Below are positions 24,465-32,893 of a DNA stretch of 64,000 bases, piece after piece. The notes beneath the pieces are model-generated. The model was given only the letters and a program-made list of their open reading frames with translations. It was not told the origin of the DNA and made no database searches. Every line of letters starts with the position of its first letter. Position 1 is the stretch's first letter. The DNA is from Bacteroidales bacterium SW299 (lineage in GTDB: Bacteria > Bacteroidota > Bacteroidia > Bacteroidales > Bacteroidaceae). Both the position numbers and the translations under genes were made by a program. The stretch is taken from contig SDWH01000011.1 of the NCBI GenBank assembly GCA_019550975.1, positions 1 through 64,000 on the forward strand, given 5' to 3'.

Positions 24465-25595
24465 ATGAAACTACGTTTACTCGTGAAGTTGGGTGTAGCA
24501 CTTTCCGTCATTTTATTCTGCATCGGAATCGGCTTTTACGGATTTGCCAGACTGAGTGTGGCTGACAAGAATCAGGGGGCTGATTTGCTTGAGTATGTTC
24601 CGGCTGATTGTTATGGCCTTTTTGAAATAGACAATATAGACTTTTTCTTGCACGGATTTTCTGATATGGCCTATGCCGCCCAGCTGGATACGCTGCATCG
24701 GACGGGGCTTGTGGCTGATGTGCTGAACGATCTGAACAATTACTCTTCTTCTGCCGCGCATGGGCTGAGCAATCGGATGAACCATCTGCTCGTGAGTTTC
24801 CATACTCCCGGCAAACCGGACGTAGTGGCGTATTTTCATGCCGGGAAAGAAGAGAAAAGGCAGCTGGTCGAAGCTGTCCGCCGGAAATACAATGTGAACT
24901 TTGTGTCGAAGGAGGAAACTTACAGAGGAGAAAAGATTGAAGTTTTTCCGATGGATCCTGCGCACTACCTGTCTGTGTATGAGGAGGGCGGAGTGCTGGC
25001 TGTCAGTTACCAGAAGAATCTGATCGAGCGGGTGATTGACGCGAAAAAAGACGGTGCCTCGCTGCGGAACGATGCGGTGTTTTCTTCCATTCATCAGCCG
25101 AAGTCAGTCAATCATCTGACAATTTATGGGCGCACTGCCTCCCTTCCTTTCTTTGTTGACGGACATCCATGCTGGAGCGAGTTTGATGTAAACATGAACA
25201 GCGAGGTCTTTTATCTGAGCGGGGCAATGTACATGCCCGATTCCTGCATGCAGACGATAGAGGAGCGGCTGGATAAGGTGCAGCCTGTGGTGGAGAAAGA
25301 CAGCCTGCTGATTGTTTCCGGGCCGGAGAAAGTTGATTCTTGCATCTCTTCGGTGATAGCCTCGCCTTTCCATTCGTTGTTTGATGAGTGTACGGCAAAC
25401 CTTTCGCGCGACGCTTCATACATAATGGTTGCCGACATGGACAAGATCGCGAAGCATCCCGAACAGTATGCTTCCTTTCTGCCAGGCTTTCTTTTGCGTC
25501 ATCCCGACCTTTTCCGGTCATTTATTCTTTCCGTTCAGATAAAAAAGGTAAAGAATCATTTCTCCCATATTTTTGTCTTTACCTATAAGGATTAG
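24465..25595 (+). CDS. Exported or membrane-anchored protein of unknown function
   Basis: A 376-residue protein with an uncleaved or signal-anchor segment at residues 7-27 (VKLGVALSVILFCIGIGFYGF). The remaining periplasmic part (LLEYVPADCYGLFEIDNIDFFLHG, VDVLAVSYQKNLIERVI-like elements, KPKSVNHLTIYGR) recalls DUF3352-type two-domain proteins in Bacteroidetes that track lipid- or envelope-associated functions. That resemblance is weak and no catalytic motif is visible. It has its own promoter and stands opposite the MFS gene (11-base convergent gap). Confidence 0.65.
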   Translation: MKLRLLVKLGVALSVILFCIGIGFYGFARLSVADKNQGADLLEYVPADCYGLFEIDNIDFFLHGFSDMAYAAQLDTLHRTGLVADVLNDLNNYSSSAAHGLSNRMNHLLVSFHTPGKPDVVAYFHAGKEEKRQLVEAVRRKYNVNFVSKEETYRGEKIEVFPMDPAHYLSVYEEGGVLAVSYQKNLIERVIDAKKDGASLRNDAVFSSIHQPKSVNHLTIYGRTASLPFFVDGHPCWSEFDVNMNSEVFYLSGAMYMPDSCMQTIEERLDKVQPVVEKDSLLIVSGPEKVDSCISSVIASPFHSLFDECTANLSRDASYIMVADMDKIAKHPEQYASFLPGFLLRHPDLFRSFILSVQIKKVKNHFSHIFVFTYKD

Positions 25596-25606
25596 TCCGC
25601 TCCCGC

Positions 25607-26806
25607 TTATCTCAGCCTGTTCTTTTGGAAGTGCGGTCCGGCCTTGAAATGGAAGTAGAAGAGAGAAACCACTGTAAGGGCGGCGCCGAAGAGGTAGGCT
25701 ACCCGGAACGTGGAGATTTCTGCAATGTATCCTCCGGCAAGCATGCCGATTCCCAGGCCTACGTCCCATGATGTCAGGTAAGTGCTTGTGGCTGTTCCGC
25801 GCTGGCTGTTTGGAGCAAGGTTCACAAACAAGGTGTTGTAAGCCGGAAACATGGTTCCGAAACCTACTCCAAGCAGAAGCGCGACAAGAAAGAACAGGGC
25901 GGTTGCGATGCTGATGTTCCAGTCGACGAGCCATCCGCAAGCGGTCAGGATGAAGTAGCAGAAGCTAACCAGATAAAGTCCGGCTGCTATCACCTGCGTG
26001 ATCATTCCTTTGTCGACCAGTCTTCCACTGAACAGGCGGCTGATTGCCATCCCGACAGCCATCAGTGTGAAGAAGAATCCCGTTTCTGCGGTGATTCCAA
26101 TCTGGCGTGCATACATGGCTACGTAGTTGGTTGTCATTCCGTAGGGAATGGAGAGGAGCAGAAGGCTGAATCCGGCCGGAATACCCTTGAGAAGAATAAA
26201 GCGGTCGAGCGAAACCGGAGCGCGCTTTACAGGAGCCTTGTAGGGAGTCTTTACCGCACATGCCGAAAAGAATCCGAGCAGGCATGAGCCGAGCGCATAG
26301 CTGAATATGGTGGTATAGGATGCTCCTCCGCTGTGCAGGAAGAGTCCGAACATCGGTCCGATGGACATGGCTATGTTGTTTGCCAGCCCGTAATAGCCCA
26401 GTCCTTCGCCTCGTCTGGAAGAAGGCATGATGTCAATCACCACCGTGTTTCCGCCTACGGTGACCATTCCGAACGAGAAGCCGTGAATGACGCGGAATAT
26501 GATGAATAATGTCAGCATGCCGGCAATCATGTATCCTGCGAAAATCAGCGTAAACGTGAAGTAGGCGAGCAGGTAGAGGGGCTTGCGCGCAAAAGTGTCG
26601 AGCAGGTATCCCGAGAATGGGCGGATGCAGAGCGAGGAGATGGTGTAGCACGACAGTACGATTCCGATAGTGGTGTTGGATGCCTGAAAGATTTCCGAGA
26701 GATAGAACGGAAGCACCGGAACCAGCAGCCAGAATCCGAAGTAGAGCAGAAAATTGGCTGCCAGGATAAAGCAGTAGCTGGGAGTTGCGAGCCTGTCTTT
26801 TTTCAT
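25607..26806 (-). CDS. MFS transporter, drug/arabinose-efflux type
   Basis: A 399-residue permease when started at ATG 26806 (MKKDRLATPSYCFILAANFLLYFGFW). An upstream in-frame extension to 26932 would run through the pheS terminator and into pheS and is rejected. Twelve hydrophobic helices are visible. MFS signature A-like loops occur at RPFSGYLLDTFARKPLYLLAY between TM2 and TM3, with SRLFSGRLVDKG in the second half. The substrate is unknown; the family exports drugs or sugars. It lies 101 bases downstream of pheS on the same strand but behind a hairpin. Confidence 0.85.
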   Translation of the reverse strand: MKKDRLATPSYCFILAANFLLYFGFWLLVPVLPFYLSEIFQASNTTIGIVLSCYTISSLCIRPFSGYLLDTFARKPLYLLAYFTFTLIFAGYMIAGMLTLFIIFRVIHGFSFGMVTVGGNTVVIDIMPSSRRGEGLGYYGLANNIAMSIGPMFGLFLHSGGASYTTIFSYALGSCLLGFFSACAVKTPYKAPVKRAPVSLDRFILLKGIPAGFSLLLLSIPYGMTTNYVAMYARQIGITAETGFFFTLMAVGMAISRLFSGRLVDKGMITQVIAAGLYLVSFCYFILTACGWLVDWNISIATALFFLVALLLGVGFGTMFPAYNTLFVNLAPNSQRGTATSTYLTSWDVGLGIGMLAGGYIAEISTFRVAYLFGAALTVVSLFYFHFKAGPHFQKNRLR

Positions 26807-26830
26807 GGCCTGGGAGTTTTGTTGCGCTAT

Positions 26831-26885
26831 AGAGGCCACAGACACAAGGAGGATAAACTTATCCCGCACTGTTTCTGTGGCCTCT
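26831..26885 (-). terminator. Long hairpin between pheS and the MFS gene
   Basis: Perfect 12-bp arms AGAGGCCACAGA (26831-26842) and TCTGTGGCCTCT (26874-26885). The loop holds a second dyad, GGATAA-AC-TTATCC. There is no strong T-tract on either side, so it may act as a weak terminator or processing site rather than a classic intrinsic terminator. Confidence 0.5.
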
Positions 26886-26906
26886 GTTGTGCTGTATGTG
26901 GAAACC

Positions 26907-27941
26907 TTAGTTTGCCGATTCGAATTCTTCAAGGAAGCGGGTGTCGTTTTCCGAGAACATGCGCAAGTCCTTCACTTTGTATTTCAGGTTGGTGATGCGT
27001 TCCACACCCATGCCGAACGCATAGCCGGAATATACCTTGCTGTCTATTCCGCAGGCGTCAAGCACGGCCGGGTCTACCATGCCGCATCCCAGGATTTCCA
27101 CCCATCCGGTATATTTGCAGAACGGACATCCTTCGCCGCCGCAGATGTGGCAGCTGATATCCATCTCCGCGCTCGGTTCGGTGAACGGGAAGTAGGACGG
27201 ACGGAGGCGTATTCTTGTCTGCGGGCCGAACATTTCCTGGGCGAACTGCAGAAGCACCTGCTTCAGGTCGGTGAACGATACGTTCTTGTCGACGTACAGC
27301 CCTTCAATCTGGTGGAAGAAGCAGTGGGCGCGGTAGCTGATCGCCTCGTTGCGGTATACGCGTCCCGGGCAGATGACACGGATAGGGGGCTGGGTCTTTT
27401 CCATCACGCGGGCCTGCACGCTGCTTGTGTGCGTGCGGAGAATGATGTTTTTGGTCACGTCGTCTGCGTTCGACTCAACGAAAAACGTGTCCTGCATGTC
27501 GCGTGCCGGATGGTCGGCCGCAAAGTTCAGCATTGTGAATACGTGCATGTCGTCTTCCACTTCCGGGCCTTCGGCGATGGTGAATCCCATCCGTCCGAAT
27601 ATGTCGATGATTTCATTCCTTACGATGGAAAGCGGGTGGCGCGTTCCCAGTCCGACGGGGTAGGCGGTGCGGCTCAAGTCGATGCCTTCGGTGTCATTGT
27701 CCTGGTTGTCGAACATTTCTTTCAGGGCCGCGATGCGTTCCTGCGTGCGGTTCTTCAGTTCGTTCAGTTTCATGCCCACTTCTTTCTTCTGTTCGGCGGG
27801 CACGCTGCGGAAATCCGCCATCAGCGCATTGATCGCCCCTTTCTTGCTTAAGTATTTGATGCGAAGAGCTTCGAGTTCTTCAGCGTTGCTGGCAGTCATG
27901 CCTTCTACTTCATGAAGCAGTTCTTCTATTTTTGCTAACAT
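26907..27941 (-). CDS. pheS: Phenylalanine--tRNA ligase alpha subunit
   Basis: A 344-residue class II aminoacyl-tRNA synthetase subunit that charges tRNA-Phe as an alpha2beta2 complex; pheT is not in the window. It has an N-terminal coiled-coil arm (residues 1-85), motif 1 around VGLGTRHPLSIVRNEIIDIF and motif 2 including MQDTFFVESN, LRTHTSSVQARVM and VYRNEAISYRAHCFFHQIEG. Next come RLRPSYFPFTEPSAEMDISC and motif 3 GYAFGMGVERI. A zinc-type cluster CHICGGEGCPFC is present, as in many Bacteroidetes PheS. A -7 element lies at 27971. Confidence 0.95.
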   Translation of the reverse strand: MLAKIEELLHEVEGMTASNAEELEALRIKYLSKKGAINALMADFRSVPAEQKKEVGMKLNELKNRTQERIAALKEMFDNQDNDTEGIDLSRTAYPVGLGTRHPLSIVRNEIIDIFGRMGFTIAEGPEVEDDMHVFTMLNFAADHPARDMQDTFFVESNADDVTKNIILRTHTSSVQARVMEKTQPPIRVICPGRVYRNEAISYRAHCFFHQIEGLYVDKNVSFTDLKQVLLQFAQEMFGPQTRIRLRPSYFPFTEPSAEMDISCHICGGEGCPFCKYTGWVEILGCGMVDPAVLDACGIDSKVYSGYAFGMGVERITNLKYKVKDLRMFSENDTRFLEEFESAN

Positions 27942-27970
27942 AGTTCTTGCTATTATTATTTTGCTGAGTG

Positions 27971-27978
27971 CAAAGGTA
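27971..27978 (-). promoter_or_regulatory. -7 element for pheS (TACCTTTG, minus strand)
   Basis: Plus-strand CAAAGGTA, 29 bases upstream of the pheS ATG. No clear -33 element. Confidence 0.5.
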
Positions 27979-28030
27979 GTAATAAAAAAGAAAAGTCCTA
28001 TTTTATTTTACACCGAAACGAAAAAAAAGG

Positions 28031-28038
28031 TATTTTTG
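28031..28038 (+). promoter_or_regulatory. -7 element (TATTTTTG) for the DUF4348-murB unit
   Basis: It matches TAnnTTTG, 23 bases upstream of the ATG at 28062. Confidence 0.5.
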
Positions 28039-28061
28039 CACCCAACATTTGAGTATAGTAA

Positions 28062-28919
28062 ATGAAAACATTGATTTTCGGGTGTTGTTTGGTGATACTG
28101 ATGGCATCCTGCCAAGGTGGCAAGAAGAAAGCCGGTCCTTTTGAAACTTTGACTGAGCAGATTGATTCTTTGACTATGGTGCCTGATTCGGTTCAGGACA
28201 CGCTTGTGGTTGCGGAGGAAGAAGTTCCGGCGTCGGCTGATGAGAGTTTCGCCGATTTTTTCTATAACTTCGCTTCGGAGCCTAAGTTCCAGAAGTCGCG
28301 TGTGGTTTTTCCTTTTTCGTTTTACAAGGGAGAAGAAGTGGTGCGTATCCAGCGCAAAGAATGGAAATACGATCCGCTCTTCAGCAAAGAGCAGGCCTAT
28401 ACCGTGCTTTTCGATTCGGAAGAAGACATGGAGGTGGAGAAGGACACGAGCTTGCGGAGCGTGCAGGTCGACTGGATTTATCTGCATGAAGGAAAGATCA
28501 AGCGCTATTATTTTGAGCGCAAGCGGAGTTCGTGGTTTCTTGAGGCGATAAATATTGAGCGGCTGGCGCAAGAAGAAGACGGGAAGGAAGATTTCTTTGC
28601 TTTCTACAAGAAGTTCTCGTGCGATTCGGTGTTCCAGAGCGAACGCCTGTCCAGTCCGCTGGCTTTCGTTACGGTCGATCCGGAAGACGAGTTCCAGATT
28701 CTGGAAACCACGCTCGATGAGGGGCAGTGGTTCGCTTTCCGTCCGCCGATGATGAAAGAACGGTTGACCAATGTGCATTACGGCCAGCCCGAGCAGAAAA
28801 ATGCAGACCGCAAGATAATGGAATTCAAGGGTTTCGGAAACGGATTCAACAACACGCTGCATTTTTCGCGGAGAAACGGGCTGTGGCGTCTGGTAAAGTT
28901 TGAAGATTTAAGCGATTGA
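28062..28919 (+). CDS. DUF4348-type lipoprotein
   Basis: A 285-residue lipoprotein precursor ([17 protein letters not shown], lipobox Cys17). The mature region includes [27 protein letters not shown], a repeated FxxFxxxFxxDxxFQxxR pattern that recurs at [23 protein letters not shown], and a C-terminal [19 protein letters not shown]. This double NTF2-like arrangement fits the Bacteroidales DUF4348 family, whose function is unknown. It is followed by murB after 4 bases, so the two are likely co-transcribed. Confidence 0.8.
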   Translation: MKTLIFGCCLVILMASCQGGKKKAGPFETLTEQIDSLTMVPDSVQDTLVVAEEEVPASADESFADFFYNFASEPKFQKSRVVFPFSFYKGEEVVRIQRKEWKYDPLFSKEQAYTVLFDSEEDMEVEKDTSLRSVQVDWIYLHEGKIKRYYFERKRSSWFLEAINIERLAQEEDGKEDFFAFYKKFSCDSVFQSERLSSPLAFVTVDPEDEFQILETTLDEGQWFAFRPPMMKERLTNVHYGQPEQKNADRKIMEFKGFGNGFNNTLHFSRRNGLWRLVKFEDLSD

Positions 28920-28923
28920 TTGT

Positions 28924-29937
28924 ATGACTGAATATACAGACTATTCCCTGCTTGCTCACAACACGTTCGGAATGGACGTGAAGGCGGCGCGTTTCATTGA
29001 GTATAAGTCGGAAGAAGAGTTGTGCGCCTTCCTTTCTTCGGGAGGGCTTCGGCTTCCCTTTTTGCATATCGGAAGCGGAAGCAACCTGCTGTTCCTCTCA
29101 GACTATCCCGGATTGATCCTGCATTCGGCCGTGAGGGGGATCGAAACGGTGGCTGAAACCGGGGAATGGATCGAACTTCGCGCAGGCTCGGGCGTTGTGT
29201 GGGACGATTTTGTTGCCTATACGGTGGAGCGCGGATGGTATGGAGCCGAGAACCTGTCGCTGATACCCGGTGAGGTGGGAGCTTCGGCGGTGCAGAACAT
29301 CGGCGCATACGGAGCGGAGGCGAAAGACCTGATCGTATCGGTAGACACGGTTGAGGCCGGAACAGGAAAAAAGCGCCGTTTCTCCAATGCGGAATGCCGC
29401 TATGCTTATCGCGAGAGCATCTTCAAGAAAGAGCTGAAAGGGCAGTATTTTGTGACGGGGGTGACTTATCGCCTGAGCAAGCGCCCCGTGTTTCGTCTTG
29501 ATTACGGCAACGTGCGCGCCGAGCTGGAGAAAGAAGGCGCCGTGCCGACTCTTGCTAACGTGCGCCGGGTGATCATTTCAATCCGGAAGAACAAGCTCCC
29601 CGATCCGGAGGTCATGGGAAACGCCGGAAGCTTTTTCATGAATCCGGTCATTCCGCGGAGCCAGTTTGAACGCTTGCGCGGGGAATACCCCGACATGCCT
29701 TCCTATCCTCTGGAGGGAGAGCGTGTGAAGGTACCGGCCGGATGGCTGATAGACCGGTGCGGGTGGAAAGGCAAGTCTTTGGGACCTGCCGCCGTACACG
29801 ACCGCCAGGCCTTGGTGCTTGTCAACCGGGGAGGGGCTACGGGGCGCGATGTGCTCCGGCTGGCCGGTGAAGTGGTCCGTTCGGTACAGGAAAAGTTCGG
29901 CATAGCGATTTCGCCCGAGGTGAATGTGATAGAATAA
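28924..29937 (+). CDS. murB: UDP-N-acetylenolpyruvoylglucosamine reductase
   Basis: A 337-residue FAD-dependent oxidoreductase of peptidoglycan precursor synthesis (NADPH reduction of the enolpyruvyl group to give UDP-MurNAc). Motifs are [33 protein letters not shown] (FAD diphosphate loop), [32 protein letters not shown] and [13 protein letters not shown], plus a C-terminal [13 protein letters not shown]. The length and the YRES motif place it in the type I group with E. coli MurB. It shares an operon with the DUF4348 lipoprotein and the metallo-hydrolase. Confidence 0.95.
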   Translation: MTEYTDYSLLAHNTFGMDVKAARFIEYKSEEELCAFLSSGGLRLPFLHIGSGSNLLFLSDYPGLILHSAVRGIETVAETGEWIELRAGSGVVWDDFVAYTVERGWYGAENLSLIPGEVGASAVQNIGAYGAEAKDLIVSVDTVEAGTGKKRRFSNAECRYAYRESIFKKELKGQYFVTGVTYRLSKRPVFRLDYGNVRAELEKEGAVPTLANVRRVIISIRKNKLPDPEVMGNAGSFFMNPVIPRSQFERLRGEYPDMPSYPLEGERVKVPAGWLIDRCGWKGKSLGPAAVHDRQALVLVNRGGATGRDVLRLAGEVVRSVQEKFGIAISPEVNVIE

Positions 29938-29958
29938 GATTCAGATTAACAGAACAGG

Positions 29959-30747
29959 ATGGACATGAAGATTACGATATTGGGAAGCGGAACTTCTACG
30001 GGAGTTCCCCAGGTGGGATGCACGTGTGAGGTGTGCAGAAGCACGGACGCGAGGGACAACCGCCTGCGCTGTTCCGGCCTGGTAGAGGCGGACGGCGTGC
30101 GCATTCTCATCGACTGCGGTCCGGATTTCCGCCAGCAGATGCTCCGGCTGAACGATTACCGTCCGATCGACGGGGTGCTGATAACGCACGAGCATTACGA
30201 TCATGTGGGCGGACTTGACGATCTGCGCCCTTTCTGCCATTTCCGTGACATTCCGGTCTATGCCGAGAGCGATACCGCCGAACGTCTGAAAAGGCGCATT
30301 CCTTACTGCTTTACGGAGCATCTCTATCCGGGCGTGCCGCACATTCCGCTGGAAAAGATCGCGGAGGGCGTTCCCTTCACGGTCAGCAACATGCAGGGCA
30401 ACTCGGTGGAGGTGGTGCCTTTCCGCGTGATGCACGGCCCTTTGCCTATCATGGGATACCGTATCGGTCCGATGGCGTGGATTACGGACATGCTTTCCAT
30501 GCCCGACACTTCGTATGCCTGTTTGCAGCATTTGGACTGTCTGGTGATGAACGCCCTGCGCATCGAGCCGCACTGGACACACCAGTCGCTTTCGGAAGCC
30601 CTTGCGCAGGCCGCACGAATCGGGGCGGGCCGCACGTGGCTTATCCACATGAGCCATCAGATAGGCCTTCATGCGGAGGTTGAAAAGTCGCTTCCTGCCA
30701 ATGTGCATCTTGCTTACGACGGACTGGAACTGCATTGCAATATGTAA
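29959..30747 (+). CDS. MBL-fold metallo-hydrolase (PhnP/RNase Z-like)
   Basis: A 262-residue metallo-beta-lactamase-fold protein. It opens with ITILGSGTSTGVPQVGCTCEVC, has the metal motif THEHYDHVGGLDDL (HxHxDH, residues about 75-88) and later metal ligands in VMHGPLPIMGYRIG, WITDMLS and LIHMSHQIGLH. It resembles PhnP cyclic phosphodiesterases and the Bacteroidetes proteins annotated simply as MBL-fold hydrolases. The GC.C.VC segment near the N-terminus may bind structural zinc, as in PhnP. It begins 21 bases after murB. The substrate cannot be deduced. Initiation at Met1 or Met3 is equally possible. Confidence 0.85.
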   Translation: MDMKITILGSGTSTGVPQVGCTCEVCRSTDARDNRLRCSGLVEADGVRILIDCGPDFRQQMLRLNDYRPIDGVLITHEHYDHVGGLDDLRPFCHFRDIPVYAESDTAERLKRRIPYCFTEHLYPGVPHIPLEKIAEGVPFTVSNMQGNSVEVVPFRVMHGPLPIMGYRIGPMAWITDMLSMPDTSYACLQHLDCLVMNALRIEPHWTHQSLSEALAQAARIGAGRTWLIHMSHQIGLHAEVEKSLPANVHLAYDGLELHCNM

Positions 30748-31284
30748 GCAGAAAGCCTCTTTTACTTTCCGCACCGCGACGCGTTTTTCGCTTTCTGGAG
30801 ATGCTTTCTTAAAGAAATATAATCGGAACCCCGTTCATACGCCTTGTGAAGGGGGCGGTTCCGGACTGGCCGGGATGATTTGGGCGTATAAGCGTGTGAA
30901 AATAACGGCTTGTTTTGATAAAAGTTTCCCGTCATCTTTGTCCGGATGACCTTATATGTGGCGGAAAATGTCCCGTCATCTTTTCAGACCCTGCTTTTTA
31001 TCCTTCTTTTTTGTCCGGAATGTTTCAGAATGGCGAGGTTTTCGGATTGTCCGAATGTTTGCCTATGGCGCATTTCCCTTTCGAAACAGGGCGGAAGAAA
31101 AACTTTTCCTTCCGTTTTGACATGCAGAACCGGTTTGTTCGGACATGCCGGTCGTTTGTCTTTTCTCGTCTTTCCCGAATTTCCCATTCCGTTGCTTCTG
31201 GTCTGAAAACGGGCGATTCTCAGGCCTTTGAAATGGCAAAATGGCATTTTGTCAAGATGACGTTTCCCGCTTTTTTTTCAAAAA
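30748..31284. other. Long intergenic region with copies of a GATGACGGGA motif
   Basis: About 540 bases without a convincing gene. It contains TTTCCCGTCATCTTT (30925-30939), AAAATGTCCCGTCATCTTTT (30965-30984) and an inverted GATGACG copy (31256-31262). Two overlapping ORFs (30915-31331 and 30946-31206) have no start context or family resemblance. The promoter of the next gene is at the right end. Confidence 0.4.
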
Positions 31285-31319
31285 TTTTGATATTTTGTCA
31301 TTCCTTTTGCTTATCTTTG
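31285..31319 (+). promoter_or_regulatory. Promoter (TTTTG, 22-base spacer, TATCTTTG)
   Basis: TTTTG 31285-31289 and TATCTTTG 31312-31319, 38 bases before the ATG at 31358. Confidence 0.65.
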
Positions 31320-31357
31320 TTAAACGGATAAATTGCTGAATTTAAAGAAACAAAGCT

Positions 31358-32626
31358 ATGAAAACAAACGTTCGTTTAGGGCTGGTTCTGCTGGTACCAG
31401 TCTTTGCAATGGGCATGGCGGCATGCAAGGATGACGAAGGGGCATCCGAACCGCAATTCATTGAAAATGCAAGGCTGATGGAGGAGGGACAGACGCTTTC
31501 TCCGGGCGAAACCGTGCATCTTTTGGGTGACGGATATCTGGATACCGATGATGTGATGCTGGAGTTTTATTGGGACCTGAACGAGCCGGGCTTTCCGGAA
31601 GGTTACATCAAGGGTTACAGGGCCGAAATCATGGAGTCGGCTTCGGACGGCATCTCTATCCGTCTGCCTTACCGGAAGCCCGAATCGCGGGTGGAGGTGC
31701 TGGTGATGCGCAGCGGAGAAATGATGCATGTGGGGAAATTGTACGTGGAAGACGGTGCTACTCCTGAAGAAGCCCGGCTGTATGGCATTACCCGTGGTGG
31801 AGGCACGGCGGAATGCATGTGGAACGCAAAGCCGGAAACGCGGTGGACGCTTGACGGATGTCCGGACTTTCATTCCGCCGTGTCCTGCTGGGAGTGCTAT
31901 GGCCTGTGCGGACTGAGCGAAATCGGAGGGATGCAGTGTCCCGTCTTTTTCGACTTCTGCACCTCGGAATGGAAAAGGTTGGGCGGATATCCTACGCTTG
32001 CCTTGTTTGCCTCTCCGTCAGGAGTAGGTGCGCTTCATGCCGTTGACGGGGAGGATTATACGCTTGAGATCATCTCTGACCATCTGGAGCGGAATGATTA
32101 TGTTTCAACCTCTTCGCGCGATATTATGCCGGCACCGCTATATAAATATCCGTTGCCGGAAGGTTTGGAAGCGGAAATGTTCGGCGATTATCCCGGTGCC
32201 TATACGGGAACGGAAAGTCTGCTGTTTTCCGCAAATAATGGGAACGGAAAATGGACTCCTGTGGTATATGGCATCTATAGCGGATTCCATGCGCTTGGCG
32301 ATGTGGAGGCTGAAGGACTGATACCTTTCTCCTTTATGGATAAGGACAATGAATGGCAGTGCGGATATATCGTGGTCCGTGCCGGTGTGAGCGGGATGTA
32401 TCTGCTGGAAGAGAACGGCGAGCCTGCTTTCGACGAGCCGTGTTCCACGTTTGCCGGCCGTGCCCTGTCGGTGTCTGCCAATTACGACCGTCCGGGAACC
32501 TTGACCGTTCTTTTTGAAACCGGCGGTACCGGTCGCAAGATCATGGAGTTTTCATTGGATGGAAAGGTCTGGAAATCCGTGGACGAGGAAGGATGCGCTT
32601 ATGATGAGATCGTATGGACGAACTGA
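31358..32626 (+). CDS. Secreted lipoprotein of unknown function
   Basis: A 422-residue lipoprotein precursor (signal to MGMAAC, Cys23). The segment after the lipobox (FIENARLMEEGQTLSPGETVHLLGDGYLDTDDVML) is similar in style to an IPT/TIG-like beta-sandwich that often opens Bacteroidetes surface lipoproteins. The remainder is beta-rich with several Cys (CWECYGLCGL, QCPVFFDFC) and no catalytic motif I recognise. It is flanked by another large lipoprotein in the same orientation, and both may be surface-exposed. It has its own consensus promoter. Confidence 0.7.
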   Translation: MKTNVRLGLVLLVPVFAMGMAACKDDEGASEPQFIENARLMEEGQTLSPGETVHLLGDGYLDTDDVMLEFYWDLNEPGFPEGYIKGYRAEIMESASDGISIRLPYRKPESRVEVLVMRSGEMMHVGKLYVEDGATPEEARLYGITRGGGTAECMWNAKPETRWTLDGCPDFHSAVSCWECYGLCGLSEIGGMQCPVFFDFCTSEWKRLGGYPTLALFASPSGVGALHAVDGEDYTLEIISDHLERNDYVSTSSRDIMPAPLYKYPLPEGLEAEMFGDYPGAYTGTESLLFSANNGNGKWTPVVYGIYSGFHALGDVEAEGLIPFSFMDKDNEWQCGYIVVRAGVSGMYLLEENGEPAFDEPCSTFAGRALSVSANYDRPGTLTVLFETGGTGRKIMEFSLDGKVWKSVDEEGCAYDEIVWTN

Positions 32627-32861
32627 TCTGTCCGCTTGGTAAAGTCTGTCGTTTTTCTTCTGTTTTATTGCCTGCCGGGTGTGTATCATCCGGCTCTCAT
32701 GCTTTCTGATTGTTTGAGTGGAATGCAGATGTAGGACATTTTGTTTATTTTGGTTAATAAAAACAGACAGTATAATCCTTTTTTTTGTCTGCTTAGCATT
32801 CGTAAACATCTGTTTGGTATATAATGCATAATTATGCTTTTTTTAATTAAGCGAATGACGC

Positions 32862-32869
32862 TACATTTG
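32862..32869 (+). promoter_or_regulatory. -7 element (TACATTTG) for the VWA gene
   Basis: A consensus match 24 bases upstream of ATG 32894. A perfect 12-bp palindrome, GCATAATTATGC, lies just upstream (32826-32837) where a -33 element or operator would be. Confidence 0.5.
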
Positions 32870-32893
32870 CCATGAAACTTAAAAACATTATGT

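Noticed and set aside
26805..27851. Long plus-strand ORF (348 codons) opposite pheS
   Set aside because: It is the antisense shadow of pheS, which has every family motif; the antisense peptide shows no recognisable domain.
30915..31331. Two overlapping plus-strand ORFs in the gap before the 31358 lipoprotein
   Set aside because: They run over the promoter of the next gene, show no domain, and are rich in the dispersed GATGACGGGA motif.
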